From Actinomadura alba (lineage in GTDB: Bacteria; Actinomycetota; Actinomycetes; Streptosporangiales; Streptosporangiaceae), in assembly GCF_014323705.1 (NCBI RefSeq), contig NZ_JABVEC010000016.1:1-64000 (forward strand): a DNA stretch of 64,000 nt, written 5' to 3'. Below, piece after piece: positions 42,604 to 50,505 of the stretch (the first letter of the stretch is position 1; each line of letters begins with the position of its first letter). A program made the position numbers and the translations under genes. The notes under the pieces are model-generated. The model ran no database searches. It had not been told where the DNA came from and saw only the letters and a list, made by a program, of their open reading frames with translations.

Positions 42604-42693
42604 TCTCACGCCACGACCTCTCACACCACGACGTCTCACACCACGACCTCTCACACCACGACCTCTCACACCACGACGTCTCACACCACGACG
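42604..42693. repeat. Six 15-bp tandem repeats that copy the stop codon of the P450 gene
   Basis: Six consecutive units of TCTCACACCACGAC[C/G] (42604-42693; the first unit has one extra substitution). On the P450 coding strand each unit reads (G/C)GTCGTGGTGTGAGA, so six TGA codons lie in one frame, 15 nt apart (42606, 42621, 42636, 42651, 42666, 42681). The one at 42681-42683 is the true stop; a reader passing it would add D/E-V-V-V per unit. Confidence 0.95.
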
Positions 42694-43889
42694 TCGAGGG
42701 CCTTCAGGCCGCGCAGGACGAAGCCGGGCTTCCAGGTGGGCTCGGCGGCCAGGCTCAGGCCCGGCGCGAGCCTCAGCAGGGCTCCGAACGACTCGGCGAG
42801 CTCGATGCGGGCGAGGGGCGCACCGAGGCAGAAGTGGATGCCCAGGCCGAACGAGATGTGCGGGTTCGGGGTCCGGGCCAGGTCGAGGCGGTTCGGTTCG
42901 GTGAACACCGACGGATCCCGGTTGGCCGAGGCGAACTGCAGAGCGACCTCGGCGCCACGCGGGATGTCCACGCCCGCGACCGAGATGTCCTCCAGTACCC
43001 ATCGCTCGAACATCGGGGCGGCGGTGTCATAGCGCAGAAGCTCCTCCACGGCGCTCGGGATCAGCGCGTGGTCCGCGCGGAGCCGGTCGAGCTCGGCCGG
43101 GTTGCGCAGCAGCGACCACCAGGCGTTGCCGGTGGAGTTGACCGTGGCCTCGTGGCCTGCGTTGAGCAGCAGTACGCAGGTGCCGACGAGCTCGTCCTCG
43201 GTGAGCCGGTCGCCCTCGTCGGCCACCTGGGCGAGCGCACTGATCAGGTCCTCGCGCGGGGCCCGGCGGCGTTCCCTCGCCAGGTCGCGCAGATACGCGG
43301 AGAACTCGGAGGCCGCGCGCACCGCCGTCCGCTGCGCCTCCTCCGAGGGGTTCAGCTCGTACATCCCGCAGATGTCGGCCGACCACGGCCGAAGCAGGTG
43401 ACGGTCGGACTCCGGCACGCCGAGCATCTCCGCGATCACGGTCACCGGCAGCGGCTCGGCCACCTCGGCGAGCAGATCGCCGCCGCCTCCGGCGACCAGG
43501 GAACCGGCGAGCTCCTCGGCCAGCCGCCGCACCGTCGGGCGCATTCCCTCGACCATGCGCGGCGTGAACGCCTTGGCCACCAGCCGCCGAAGCCGGGTGT
43601 GCGCCGGCGGCTCGACGTCCAGCATCCCGGCCCTGATGAGATCCCAGAACGGCCGCAGGAACTCCGGCTCGGCGAGCTGCCCGAACTCCTCGTGCGACGC
43701 CGTGTGGAGGTAGGAGCGGCCGAGGAGGCGACTGCGCAGCAGGGAACTGACGTCCTCGTACCGGCTGATCACCCACTGCCGCGTGGGCTCGTGGTAGAAG
43801 ACCGGGTTCTCTTCCCGCAGGGCCGCGAAGACCGGATAGGGATCCGCCACGAATTCAGGCGACCAAGGGTCATATGCCACATTTGTCAC
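42681..43889 (-). CDS. Cytochrome P450
   Basis: 402 residues, complete. I-helix AGHEATVNSTG (near 245) with the oxygen-binding threonine, ExxR near residue 285 (EELLRYD), PERF-like segment, and heme-binding FGLGIHFCLGAPLARIELA (Cys ligand) near residue 350. It resembles bacterial class I CYP107/105-type hydroxylases that act on natural products. No ferredoxin or reductase gene is adjacent; redox partners must come from elsewhere. The 3' end is the source of the repeat array. Confidence 0.95.
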   Translation of the reverse strand: MTNVAYDPWSPEFVADPYPVFAALREENPVFYHEPTRQWVISRYEDVSSLLRSRLLGRSYLHTASHEEFGQLAEPEFLRPFWDLIRAGMLDVEPPAHTRLRRLVAKAFTPRMVEGMRPTVRRLAEELAGSLVAGGGGDLLAEVAEPLPVTVIAEMLGVPESDRHLLRPWSADICGMYELNPSEEAQRTAVRAASEFSAYLRDLARERRRAPREDLISALAQVADEGDRLTEDELVGTCVLLLNAGHEATVNSTGNAWWSLLRNPAELDRLRADHALIPSAVEELLRYDTAAPMFERWVLEDISVAGVDIPRGAEVALQFASANRDPSVFTEPNRLDLARTPNPHISFGLGIHFCLGAPLARIELAESFGALLRLAPGLSLAAEPTWKPGFVLRGLKALDVVV

Positions 43890-43943
43890 CCCGCCACGGT
43901 AGCCAGCCGGGTCCTCGTCCGACGTCCCGGGTTCGTGAATCGG

Positions 43944-45446
43944 TCAGCGGGCCCATTGGGGGCGGTCACCGCCTCGGGCGCGGGCGACGCGCGCCCGTTC
44001 CGCCGTCGACTCGACGATGAGCCGCGCCTCTTCGAGGTCCCGGTTGACCGCGGCCACCTGAACCGGGCCCGCCGGCGCGTCGACGTGCACGGTCCCGAGG
44101 CCCAGCAGCCGCTGCAGCGGACCCGCGCTGAGCCGTACGCTCTGCGCCCGCGCATGGGCGATCACGTCGGTGCTGCGGCAGAACAGGCCCCGGCGGCTCA
44201 CGAACACCACGTCGTCGGCACCCGCCGCCGCCTCCCGGTCGAGCGACCACGACCGCCCGGACGCGGGCAGCAGCCGCAGGGCGCTGATGTCGGTGCCCGG
44301 GAAGGCCAAGGAGACGAGGTCGTACGCGACCTCCCGCGGCGCCACCGGCACCAGCACCGAGGAGAACACCTCCCGCTCCCCCGAGTAACCCGCCACCGTG
44401 ACGTCGACCCGCGCCCAGCCGCTGGACCGCCAGATCGACGGCTCCACGATCCGGATCGCCTGTACCCGCCCCGGCGGCACCGTCTGCATCCGGGTCTCCA
44501 GCAGCCCGTGCCGCAACCGGAGCCCGTCCGGGGACATGGCGACGGTGAAGTTCGCGTTGATGACCAGTGGCGCCACCACGCCGCGCAGGAGGCCCAGCAG
44601 CGCCGGCACCGCACCGCCGAGCACTCCGAACTCGGCGTACGCGAATCCCACCAACAGCAGCGCCACGAACAACGCGAAGGTCCCGAAAACCGGCACCTTG
44701 AGCACGAGCGAGGCCAGCAGCGTGCTGAACCGCACCCGCCAGATGAGCCGCTCGGGCGCCTCCGGGGTATGGCCGGGCAGCCCCGCGGCCCGCGCGAGCA
44801 GTTCGGCGCGCAGCCGCTGGGCCGCGGCCCGGCCGAGGAATCGCAGCGCGATCTCCCCACGGTCACCGCCGGCCAGCTCCACGCGTACCTCGGCCAGGTT
44901 GAGGGCCCGGGTCACGAGCGGCCGTACGACGTCGACCGCCTGGACGCGCGAGAGCGAGATGCGCCGCTTGCGCTTGCGCAGGATGCCGGTCTCGACGACC
45001 AGATCGTCACCGCCGATCCAGAACCGCAGCGACCACCATCCCCAGAAACCTACGAGCATCGCCAACACGACGAACGGCACGCTGACCAGCATGAACACAC
45101 CCATCTCGGCCGCGGTGACGCCCGAGGACGGGCCGAGCAGAACCGGTCCGGCCATCGCGAGATAGATGACGAGCACGGTCATCGCACGGATCAGAGCGGT
45201 AGCCCAGTGGAGCCGATGCACGCCGTGGGAGAAATGCACCGGCCGCAGCGGCGGACCGTAGCCCGCCCCGTACCCCGGAGGCGGGTGTGGAGGGTGCACC
45301 ATTGGCCCTTGGCCATGACCGCCCCGGCCATACCCTCCGGGCGGGCCGTAACCACCAGGTTGGCCGTCACCGCCGAGTGGGCCGTAACCCCCGGGTGGGC
45401 CGTCTACGGCAGGTTGACCCGGCCGGCCGGGGGCGCCGTAGTTCAT
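43944..45446 (-). CDS. Large bacterial PH-domain membrane protein (YdbT/YdbS type)
   Basis: 500 residues. The first 70 residues are Gly/Pro/Tyr-rich repeats (GYGPPGGYGRGGHGQG), probably disordered. After hydrophobic segments (ALIRAMTVLVIYLAMAGPVL; FMLVSVPFVVLAMLVGFWGWWSL) comes a bPH2-like module starting WWSLRFWIGGDDLVVETGILRKRKRRISLSRVQAVDVVRPLVTRAL. A second and a third module follow near residues 300 and 410. It is the usual partner of the small PH protein upstream. The function is unknown. A mobile-element relic separates the two genes. Confidence 0.85.
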   Translation of the reverse strand: MNYGAPGRPGQPAVDGPPGGYGPLGGDGQPGGYGPPGGYGRGGHGQGPMVHPPHPPPGYGAGYGPPLRPVHFSHGVHRLHWATALIRAMTVLVIYLAMAGPVLLGPSSGVTAAEMGVFMLVSVPFVVLAMLVGFWGWWSLRFWIGGDDLVVETGILRKRKRRISLSRVQAVDVVRPLVTRALNLAEVRVELAGGDRGEIALRFLGRAAAQRLRAELLARAAGLPGHTPEAPERLIWRVRFSTLLASLVLKVPVFGTFALFVALLLVGFAYAEFGVLGGAVPALLGLLRGVVAPLVINANFTVAMSPDGLRLRHGLLETRMQTVPPGRVQAIRIVEPSIWRSSGWARVDVTVAGYSGEREVFSSVLVPVAPREVAYDLVSLAFPGTDISALRLLPASGRSWSLDREAAAGADDVVFVSRRGLFCRSTDVIAHARAQSVRLSAGPLQRLLGLGTVHVDAPAGPVQVAAVNRDLEEARLIVESTAERARVARARGGDRPQWAR

Positions 45447-45529
45447 CGAGATCGCAGCGTGGAGACTCTGGTTTTCAGGCCGGAGAGGAAACGCAGCTTC
45501 CCCCCTTCTGCTACGTTGAGTGAGTTCGC

Positions 45530-45674
45530 GATAACCAAGCGGATTCGCGGCCGGGCGGGCCGTGACAGCGCGGGGAGCCCTCCAGTCGTTGGACGGGGCC
45601 GTGAACCGCGAACCACCGGCTTCTCCTGTCTGAGAGGTTGGAATCTCCCGCCTTCAGGCGGGAGAGGACGTCAA
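45530..45674 (+). mobile_element. Relic of an IS605/TnpB-type element: right end and omega-RNA-like scaffold without tnpB
   Basis: Rightwards the sequence reads GCGGGGAGCCCTCCAGTC (45580-45597), GTGAACCGCGAACCACCGG (45601-45619), CTGAGAGGTTGGAATCTCCC (45629-45649) and a perfect hairpin TCTCCCGCC-TTCA-GGCGGGAGA (45644-45665), then GGACGTCAA to 45674. This series is how the 3' end of actinobacterial tnpB genes and their omega-RNA ends, the last hairpin and GTCAA marking the IS right end. No tnpB or tnpA reading frame remains. It sits between the two PH-domain genes and its last bases include the stop codon of the upstream one. Confidence 0.7.
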
Positions 45675-46366
45675 CACAGCCCCATCGTCCTGGCCTCGCC
45701 CTTCTGGGCGAGCCGGTCGCGCAGAAGGGCGGCGTCGGCGGCGGGCAGGGCCGGGATGCACGCGTCCGTGGCCGCCGCCGCCGTGTTCACGCGTACGGTG
45801 GCGATGCCCAGCCACTGCTCCAGCAGCCCCGCGGTCACGTCGACGAACTGCATCCGCCCGTACGGCACGACGACCAGCCGCTTGACGAACACGCCGTGGG
45901 TGACCAGCAGGTCGTCGGAGCGCTCCGCGAATCCCCAGGACCGGTAGGCCAGCTCGGCCACGATCCAGCCGAGGGCGCACGAAACGACGACGGCCAGTAC
46001 CCACAGCAGCGCGCCGACCACGCCGGCGATCACGCCGAGCAGCAGTGCCCCGACGGCGGCCGCCGGCACCGCGGTGAGGAACACGGAGATACGCCGGTGC
46101 CAGGTGAACCGGGGCGACACGCGAGCCCACGGCAGCCCGCCCGGCGGCGCGAACGCCTGCTCCGCCGGCCGCGATCGCCGCCCCGGCGGCTCGCCGTGCG
46201 ATGCGTCGCGGAGCCCGAGCGGTCCGGGCCCCGTGGGCGCGCCACCCGGGCCGCCGGGCGACATCGCGGTAGGCGCGGCCGGATGCGCCCCGGGTGGCCG
46301 GTCATTAGGCGGGTAGCCCGAGGCGTGCGGATGCGGCTGATCGCCTTTGCTCGCGTTCACTGGCAC
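45671..46366 (-). CDS. Small bacterial PH-domain membrane protein (YdbS type)
   Basis: 231 residues. Residues 1-85 are low complexity and Pro/Gly-rich (PNDRPPGAHPAAPTAM, PGGPGGAPTGPGPLG). Two membrane helices follow (ISVFLTAVPAAAVGALLLGVIAGVVGALLWVLAVVVSCALGWIV), and then the bPH2 domain ERSDDLLVTHGVFVKRLVVVPYGRMQFVDVTAGLLEQWLGIATVRV. The last codons MGLC and the stop TGA (45671-45673) lie at the terminal GTCAA of the IS605-like relic, which thus set the present 3' end of the gene. Divergent from nuoD with 54 nt between. Confidence 0.85.
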   Translation of the reverse strand: MPVNASKGDQPHPHASGYPPNDRPPGAHPAAPTAMSPGGPGGAPTGPGPLGLRDASHGEPPGRRSRPAEQAFAPPGGLPWARVSPRFTWHRRISVFLTAVPAAAVGALLLGVIAGVVGALLWVLAVVVSCALGWIVAELAYRSWGFAERSDDLLVTHGVFVKRLVVVPYGRMQFVDVTAGLLEQWLGIATVRVNTAAAATDACIPALPAADAALLRDRLAQKGEARTMGLC

Positions 46367-46420
46367 TAGTCAACCGGAAGCGCCCGAGACGCGCGAGATC
46401 CCCTCATGCGACGATGAAGT

Positions 46421-47641
46421 GTGACCGCACACGACGAGGGAACACAGCGCCTCGACGCGCCACGAGCCGTCGAGCGGACCGACAGCGGCCCGCACGTCAC
46501 CGAGCGGACCGTGGGGATCGGGGCCGGGGCCAAGGAACTCGCCACCGAGGACATGGTGCTGAACATCGGCCCGCAGCACCCGTCGACGCACGGCGTGCTC
46601 CGGCTGCGGATCACCCTGGACGGCGAGCGCATCTCCGCCGCCGAGCCGATCATCGGCTACATGCACCGGGGTGCGGAGAAGCTGTTCGAGGTGCGGGACT
46701 TCCGCCAGATCATCGTGCTGGCCAACCGGCACGACTGGCTGTCGGCCTTCGCCAACGAGCTGGGTGTGGTGCTCGCCGCCGAGCGGATGCTGGGCATGGA
46801 GGTACCCGAGCGCGCCGTGTGGGCCCGTACCCTCCTGGCCGAGCTCAACCGCGTGCTGAACCACCTGATGTTCCTCGGCAGCTATCCGCTTGAGATCGGC
46901 GCGATCACGCCCATCTTCTACGCGTTCCGCGAGCGCGAGCAGTTGCAGCGGGTCATGGAGGAGATCTCCGGCGGCCGCATGCACTACATGTTCAACCGCG
47001 TGGGCGGCCTGAAGGAGGATCTGCCCGCGGGCTGGCTCGGCAGGGCGCGCACCACGGTCGCCGAGGTCCGCAGCGGGACGGCCGACATCGCCGGCCTCAT
47101 CGCCGGCAACGAGATCTTCCGTGCCCGCACCCGCGGGGTCGGCGTGCTGACCCGCGAGCAGATCCTGCAGTACGGCGTGTCGGGACCCATCGCCCGCGCC
47201 TCCGGGGTCGACTTCGACCTGCGCCGAGACGAGCCCTACCTGGCCTACGGCGAGCTGGACGTGCCCGTCGTCACCCGGACCGACGGCGACTGCCTGGCCC
47301 GGTTCGAGTGCCTGCTCGACCAGGTCTACGCCTCACTCGACCTCGCGGACGCCTGCCTGGACCGGCTGGCCGACCTGCCGCCCGGTCCGATCAACGTGCG
47401 CTTGCCCAAGGTGCTCAAGGTGCCGGAGGGCCACACGTACGCCTGGACCGAGAACCCCCTCGGCATCAACGGCTACTACCTGGTGTCCAGGGGCGAGAAG
47501 ACCCCATGGCGGCTGAAGCTGCGTTCGGCCTCGTACAACAACCTGCAGGTCCTCTCGGAGCTGCTGCCGGGCAACCTGGTCGCCGACATGATCGCGATCC
47601 TCGGCTCGATGTTCTTCGTCGTCGGCGACGTCGACAAGTGA
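46421..47641 (+). CDS. nuoD2: Orphan NADH-quinone oxidoreductase subunit D (NuoD2)
   Basis: 406 residues, GTG start. The N-terminal motif MVLNIGPQHPSTHGVLRLRITLDGE (residues 45-69) is the NuoD signature, then GYMHRGAEKLFE, NHLMFLGSYPLEIGAITPIFYAFREREQLQRVMEEISGGRMHYMFNRVGGLKEDLP and the end PLGINGYYLVSRGEKTPWRLKLRSASYNNLQVLSELLPGNLVADMIAILGSMFFVVGDVDK. It lies apart from any nuo operon and is shorter than nuo-operon NuoD. A second copy of this kind beside the folate cluster is normal for actinomycetes. Role as alternative subunit of complex I is unproven. Confidence 0.92.
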   Translation: MTAHDEGTQRLDAPRAVERTDSGPHVTERTVGIGAGAKELATEDMVLNIGPQHPSTHGVLRLRITLDGERISAAEPIIGYMHRGAEKLFEVRDFRQIIVLANRHDWLSAFANELGVVLAAERMLGMEVPERAVWARTLLAELNRVLNHLMFLGSYPLEIGAITPIFYAFREREQLQRVMEEISGGRMHYMFNRVGGLKEDLPAGWLGRARTTVAEVRSGTADIAGLIAGNEIFRARTRGVGVLTREQILQYGVSGPIARASGVDFDLRRDEPYLAYGELDVPVVTRTDGDCLARFECLLDQVYASLDLADACLDRLADLPPGPINVRLPKVLKVPEGHTYAWTENPLGINGYYLVSRGEKTPWRLKLRSASYNNLQVLSELLPGNLVADMIAILGSMFFVVGDVDK

Positions 47642-47663
47642 CCCACCCGCCGGCCTTGGACCG

Positions 47664-48152
47664 TCAGGTACCGAAGGTGCCCCGGTCCTCGCGCTCGTCG
47701 TCCGGCCCCCTCGGGACGCGGCAGGTGTACTCGAGGAACAGCGCGGCGCCGACCAGGACGATCGCCGCGACGAACGTCCCGGCGCTGACGAAGAAGTCGT
47801 GCCGGGGGGTCGCCTTGTCCAGGGACGCTCCCAGATAGAGGAGGAACCCGCCGAAGACACCGGCGAGCGCGGCGGCCGCGTGGGAGCTCGCCTTGGCCAG
47901 CGCGGCCATCCGGGCGACGACGAGCGGTTCCACGGGCTTGGTCTCCACCGGCTTGGGCCCGGGCCTGCGGCGGATCCTGGCCCGGACGTTGAGGCCCGTG
48001 AAGGCCTCGCCCAGGGCCAGCAGCAGTAGCGTCGGGACGGCCGTCCACGGCAGCGGCGGCAACGTCACGTACGCCAGCCGGAGCACCACCCACGTGATCA
48101 GGGCGATGCCGGTGATGAGGGCGACGAGTATCGCCGGGCGGGTCGCCGTCAC
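47664..48152 (-). CDS. DUF3180 membrane protein
   Basis: 162 residues from GTG 48152, overlapping the folK stop (GTGA 48149-48152). Four hydrophobic segments: ILVALITGIALITWVVLRLAYV, VPTLLLLALGEAFTGL, AAAALAGVFGGFLLYLGASL and FVSAGTFVAAIVLVGAALFLEYTCRV. The Arg-rich loop RARIRRRPGPKPVETKPVEPLVVARMAALAKASSHAAA is typical of DUF3180, which follows folK in actinomycetes. Unknown function. Confidence 0.88.
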   Translation of the reverse strand: MTATRPAILVALITGIALITWVVLRLAYVTLPPLPWTAVPTLLLLALGEAFTGLNVRARIRRRPGPKPVETKPVEPLVVARMAALAKASSHAAAALAGVFGGFLLYLGASLDKATPRHDFFVSAGTFVAAIVLVGAALFLEYTCRVPRGPDDEREDRGTFGT

Positions 48153-48724
48153 GCCGGTGGCTGCAAGGTCAGATCGTCGCGGCGGCTCACGCCCGTCATG
48201 CCGATCCCCTCGGCGAGATCGCCCACCCGGCCGTACCCGGGCAGCAGCGTGTTCGGCTCGATGTCCGCCCACGGCACCAGGACGAACGCACGCTCGTGCG
48301 CCCTCGGATGCGGCAGCGTCAGGTCCGGGTCGGTGGAGGAGACATCGCCGAACAGGATGATGTCGATGTCCAGCGTGCGGGGGCCCCAGCGGACGTCGCG
48401 GCTCCGATCCATTGAGTTCTCGATGTTGAGCAGCCGCTCCAGCAGGGTCTCGGGACTCAGCCGGGTGTCGGCGACGAGCACGACGTTGAGGAACTCATCC
48501 TGCTCGGGGATCGACTCGCCGGGGGCGGCGAACGGCGCGGTCTCATAGACCGGCGACAGCGCCACGAACGTCAGTCCCGGTGCGTCGAAAAGCGTGTCGA
48601 CGGCATCCTGCAGATTCTCCAGCCGATCACCGAGGTTACTGCCGAGCGACAACACCGTACGGTGCTGGACCAGCATGTGACCGCCGGTGTGAGTGCGGTC
48701 AGGCGCCGGATTGGGCACGGTCAT
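48149..48724 (-). CDS. folK: 2-amino-4-hydroxy-6-hydroxymethyldihydropteridine pyrophosphokinase
   Basis: 191 residues. Motifs VLSLGSNLGDRLENLQDAVD, FLNVVLVADT, RDVRWGPRTLDIDIILFGD and LTLPHPRAHERAFVLVPWADI are all in place. Transfers pyrophosphate from ATP to the pterin alcohol in folate synthesis. Residues 1-20 are an N-terminal extra; a later start at the second Met (MLVQHRTVLSLG) is possible. 13 nt after folB. Confidence 0.97.
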   Translation of the reverse strand: MTVPNPAPDRTHTGGHMLVQHRTVLSLGSNLGDRLENLQDAVDTLFDAPGLTFVALSPVYETAPFAAPGESIPEQDEFLNVVLVADTRLSPETLLERLLNIENSMDRSRDVRWGPRTLDIDIILFGDVSSTDPDLTLPHPRAHERAFVLVPWADIEPNTLLPGYGRVGDLAEGIGMTGVSRRDDLTLQPPA

Positions 48725-48737
48725 GGGCGGCTCCCAT

Positions 48738-49124
48738 TCATCGTCGCGCGGTTCGGAAGATCTTCACGGACACGTCCTCGAAGGGGTGGGGCACCGGGGC
48801 GCTCGGCTTGTGCACCGTGACCTCCACCTCCTCGACCTTCTCGCCGTCGAGGCACACGGCGGCCAGCCGCTCCGCGAGCGTCTCCAGGAGGTTCACCGGC
48901 TCTCCCTGAACGATGTCGACCAGCCGACCTGCCAACGTGCCATAGTCGACCGTACGGGACAGATCGTCGGCGGCTGCGGCCGGGTGGAGGTCCAGACCGA
49001 GGACCACGTCGACGATGAACTCCTGCCCCAGTTCCCGCTCCGCCGGGAGGCACCCATGCCGGCCCCGGGCCCGCAGTCCCCGCAGTTCGATGCGGTCTCT
49101 GTTCGGTGCCATGTTCATTGCCAC
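48738..49124 (-). CDS. folB: Dihydroneopterin aldolase
   Basis: 128 residues, full length. DRIELRGLRARGRHGCLPAERELGQEFIVDVVLGLDL at the start, then LSRTVDYGTLAGRLVDIVQGEPVNLLETLAERLAAVCL and VEEVEVTVHKPSAPVPHPFEDVSVKIFR. Catalytic Glu and Lys positions are conserved. Follows the NTF2-like gene at 10 nt. Confidence 0.96.
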   Translation of the reverse strand: MAMNMAPNRDRIELRGLRARGRHGCLPAERELGQEFIVDVVLGLDLHPAAAADDLSRTVDYGTLAGRLVDIVQGEPVNLLETLAERLAAVCLDGEKVEEVEVTVHKPSAPVPHPFEDVSVKIFRTARR

Positions 49125-49134
49125 GCCGCGTCCC

Positions 49135-49557
49135 TCATTCTTCGTCTCCGATCCGGTTGAGGACCGGGGAGCCGTGGTGCAGCCACAGCCGCCACTGGCC
49201 GTCGGCGCGCACGAACATGTTGGTGGTCACCACGCTGCCGCCGGCGGAGAACCCCAGGTCGGTGTCGTCGTCGGCGGTCAGGATGTTCTCCGAGCACGTG
49301 ACGACGGCATGCTCACCGCACATCTCGGTCCGCACGTCGGTGAGCACGAACTGGATGAACGGCGTGTTCGCCATGATCAGCGCCCACGAGCGCAGCACCT
49401 CGCCGCGGCCGCGGAGCAGCGGCCAGCCGGGGTGCACGCAGGACACGCTCTCGGCGTACGGCCCGTCGGCCCACACCGCCGACATGCGATCAAGATCCAC
49501 CGCCTCGAAGGCGGCGTAGAACTCCGCGTTGGCTTCGTCGACGGTGACCAGGCTCAT
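49135..49557 (-). CDS. NTF2/SnoaL-like protein
   Basis: 140 residues from ATG 49557, which overlaps the folP stop (ATGA 49554-49557). Cone-like fold: VDEANAEFYAAFEAVDLDRMSAVWADGPYAESVSCVHPGWPLLRGRGEVLRSW, then VVTCSENIL and TTNMFVRADGQWRLWLHHGSPVL. Always sits between folP and folB in actinomycetes. Function unknown; perhaps an accessory of folate synthesis. Confidence 0.88.
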   Translation of the reverse strand: MSLVTVDEANAEFYAAFEAVDLDRMSAVWADGPYAESVSCVHPGWPLLRGRGEVLRSWALIMANTPFIQFVLTDVRTEMCGEHAVVTCSENILTADDDTDLGFSAGGSVVTTNMFVRADGQWRLWLHHGSPVLNRIGDEE

Positions 49558-50423
49558 CGGATCGTGTCCACGGCACCGGCGCGGGCCACGGCGGCGGCGA
49601 CCCGTACGGCGTCGGCGTTGGGCCGTACGTCGTGCACGCGCACGCACCAGACCCCGGCGGCCGCCACCAGCGCGGTGATCGCCAGAGTCGCGTCGTCGCA
49701 GTCGAGGAACGGGCGGGGAGCGCCGTCGGGCGCCGTGAGCAGCCTGCCGAGGAAACGCTTGCGGGAGGCGCCGACGAGCACCGGCAGACCGGTACCGAGG
49801 AGCGCGTCCAGATGGGCGAGCAGCGCCCAGTTGTGCTCCGGCCGCTTGGCGAACCCCAGGCCGGGGTCGAGAACGAGCAAAGACGGATCGACGCCTTCCT
49901 CGATGACCGCGTCGGCCCGCCGGCGCAGCTCGTCGGCGACCTCCGCGACGACGTCGCGGTAGACCGACCGGGTCTGCATGTCGTGGCTGTGCCCGCGCCA
50001 GTGCATGACGACGTAGGGCACGCCCGCCTTTCCGACGACCCGAGGCATCGCGGGGTCGGCGAGACCGCCGCTCACGTCGTTGACCAGCCGTGCCCCGGCC
50101 GTGATCGCCGCCTCGGCGACCTCGGCCCGCATGGTGTCGACGCTGACGTGCACGCCCTCGGCACTGAGCGCGGCGACCACCGGGATCACCCGCCGCAGTT
50201 CCTCGGCGCGCGACACCCGCTGAGCACCCGGCCTGGTGGACTCTCCGCCCACGTCGACGATGTCGGCACCGTCGGCGACAAGCTGCAGACCGTGCTCTAT
50301 CGCCGCGTCACCGTCGAACCAGGCACCGCCATCGGAGAACGAGTCCGGTGTGACGTTGACCACACCCATGACCAGGCAACGACCCGGATCCGGCAAGCCC
50401 GGCACGGAGTGGTTCGTGGTCAT
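49554..50423 (-). CDS. folP: Dihydropteroate synthase
   Basis: 289 residues. Motifs MGVVNVTPDSFSDGGAWFDGDAAI, IVDVGGESTRPGAQRVSRAEEL, SVDTMRAEVAEAAITAGARLVNDVSGGL, VMHWRGH, LVLDPGLGFAKRPEHNWALL and VGASRKRFLG are intact, so it should be active. It joins p-aminobenzoate to the pterin and is the sulfonamide target. First of the folP-NTF2-folB-folK-DUF3180 operon. Confidence 0.97.
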   Translation of the reverse strand: MTTNHSVPGLPDPGRCLVMGVVNVTPDSFSDGGAWFDGDAAIEHGLQLVADGADIVDVGGESTRPGAQRVSRAEELRRVIPVVAALSAEGVHVSVDTMRAEVAEAAITAGARLVNDVSGGLADPAMPRVVGKAGVPYVVMHWRGHSHDMQTRSVYRDVVAEVADELRRRADAVIEEGVDPSLLVLDPGLGFAKRPEHNWALLAHLDALLGTGLPVLVGASRKRFLGRLLTAPDGAPRPFLDCDDATLAITALVAAAGVWCVRVHDVRPNADAVRVAAAVARAGAVDTIR

Positions 50424-50454
50424 ACGGATCAGCCTATTCCTTGCTCAGATCACG

Positions 50455-50494
50455 TGGCGCCGCCTGCGCCGGGAACTGGCGCCGCCTGCGCCGG
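50455..50494. repeat. Two 22-bp-spaced direct repeats behind the DUF2156 gene
   Basis: TGGCGCCGCCTGCGCCGG occurs at 50455-50472 and again at 50477-50494. The second copy ends 12 nt beyond the TGA at 50506-50508 of the leftward gene. Between folP and that gene; the repeats are also GC hairpin formers. Confidence 0.8.
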
Positions 50495-50505
50495 AACCTG
50501 CCCGA

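Noticed and set aside
42604..42693. CRISPR-like array
   Set aside because: Units are contiguous 15-bp repeats without spacers and no cas gene is near.
42834..45947. 1037-codon open frame opposite P450 and PH-domain genes
   Set aside because: Arises from strand composition; product is Arg/Gly/Gln-rich with no domain.
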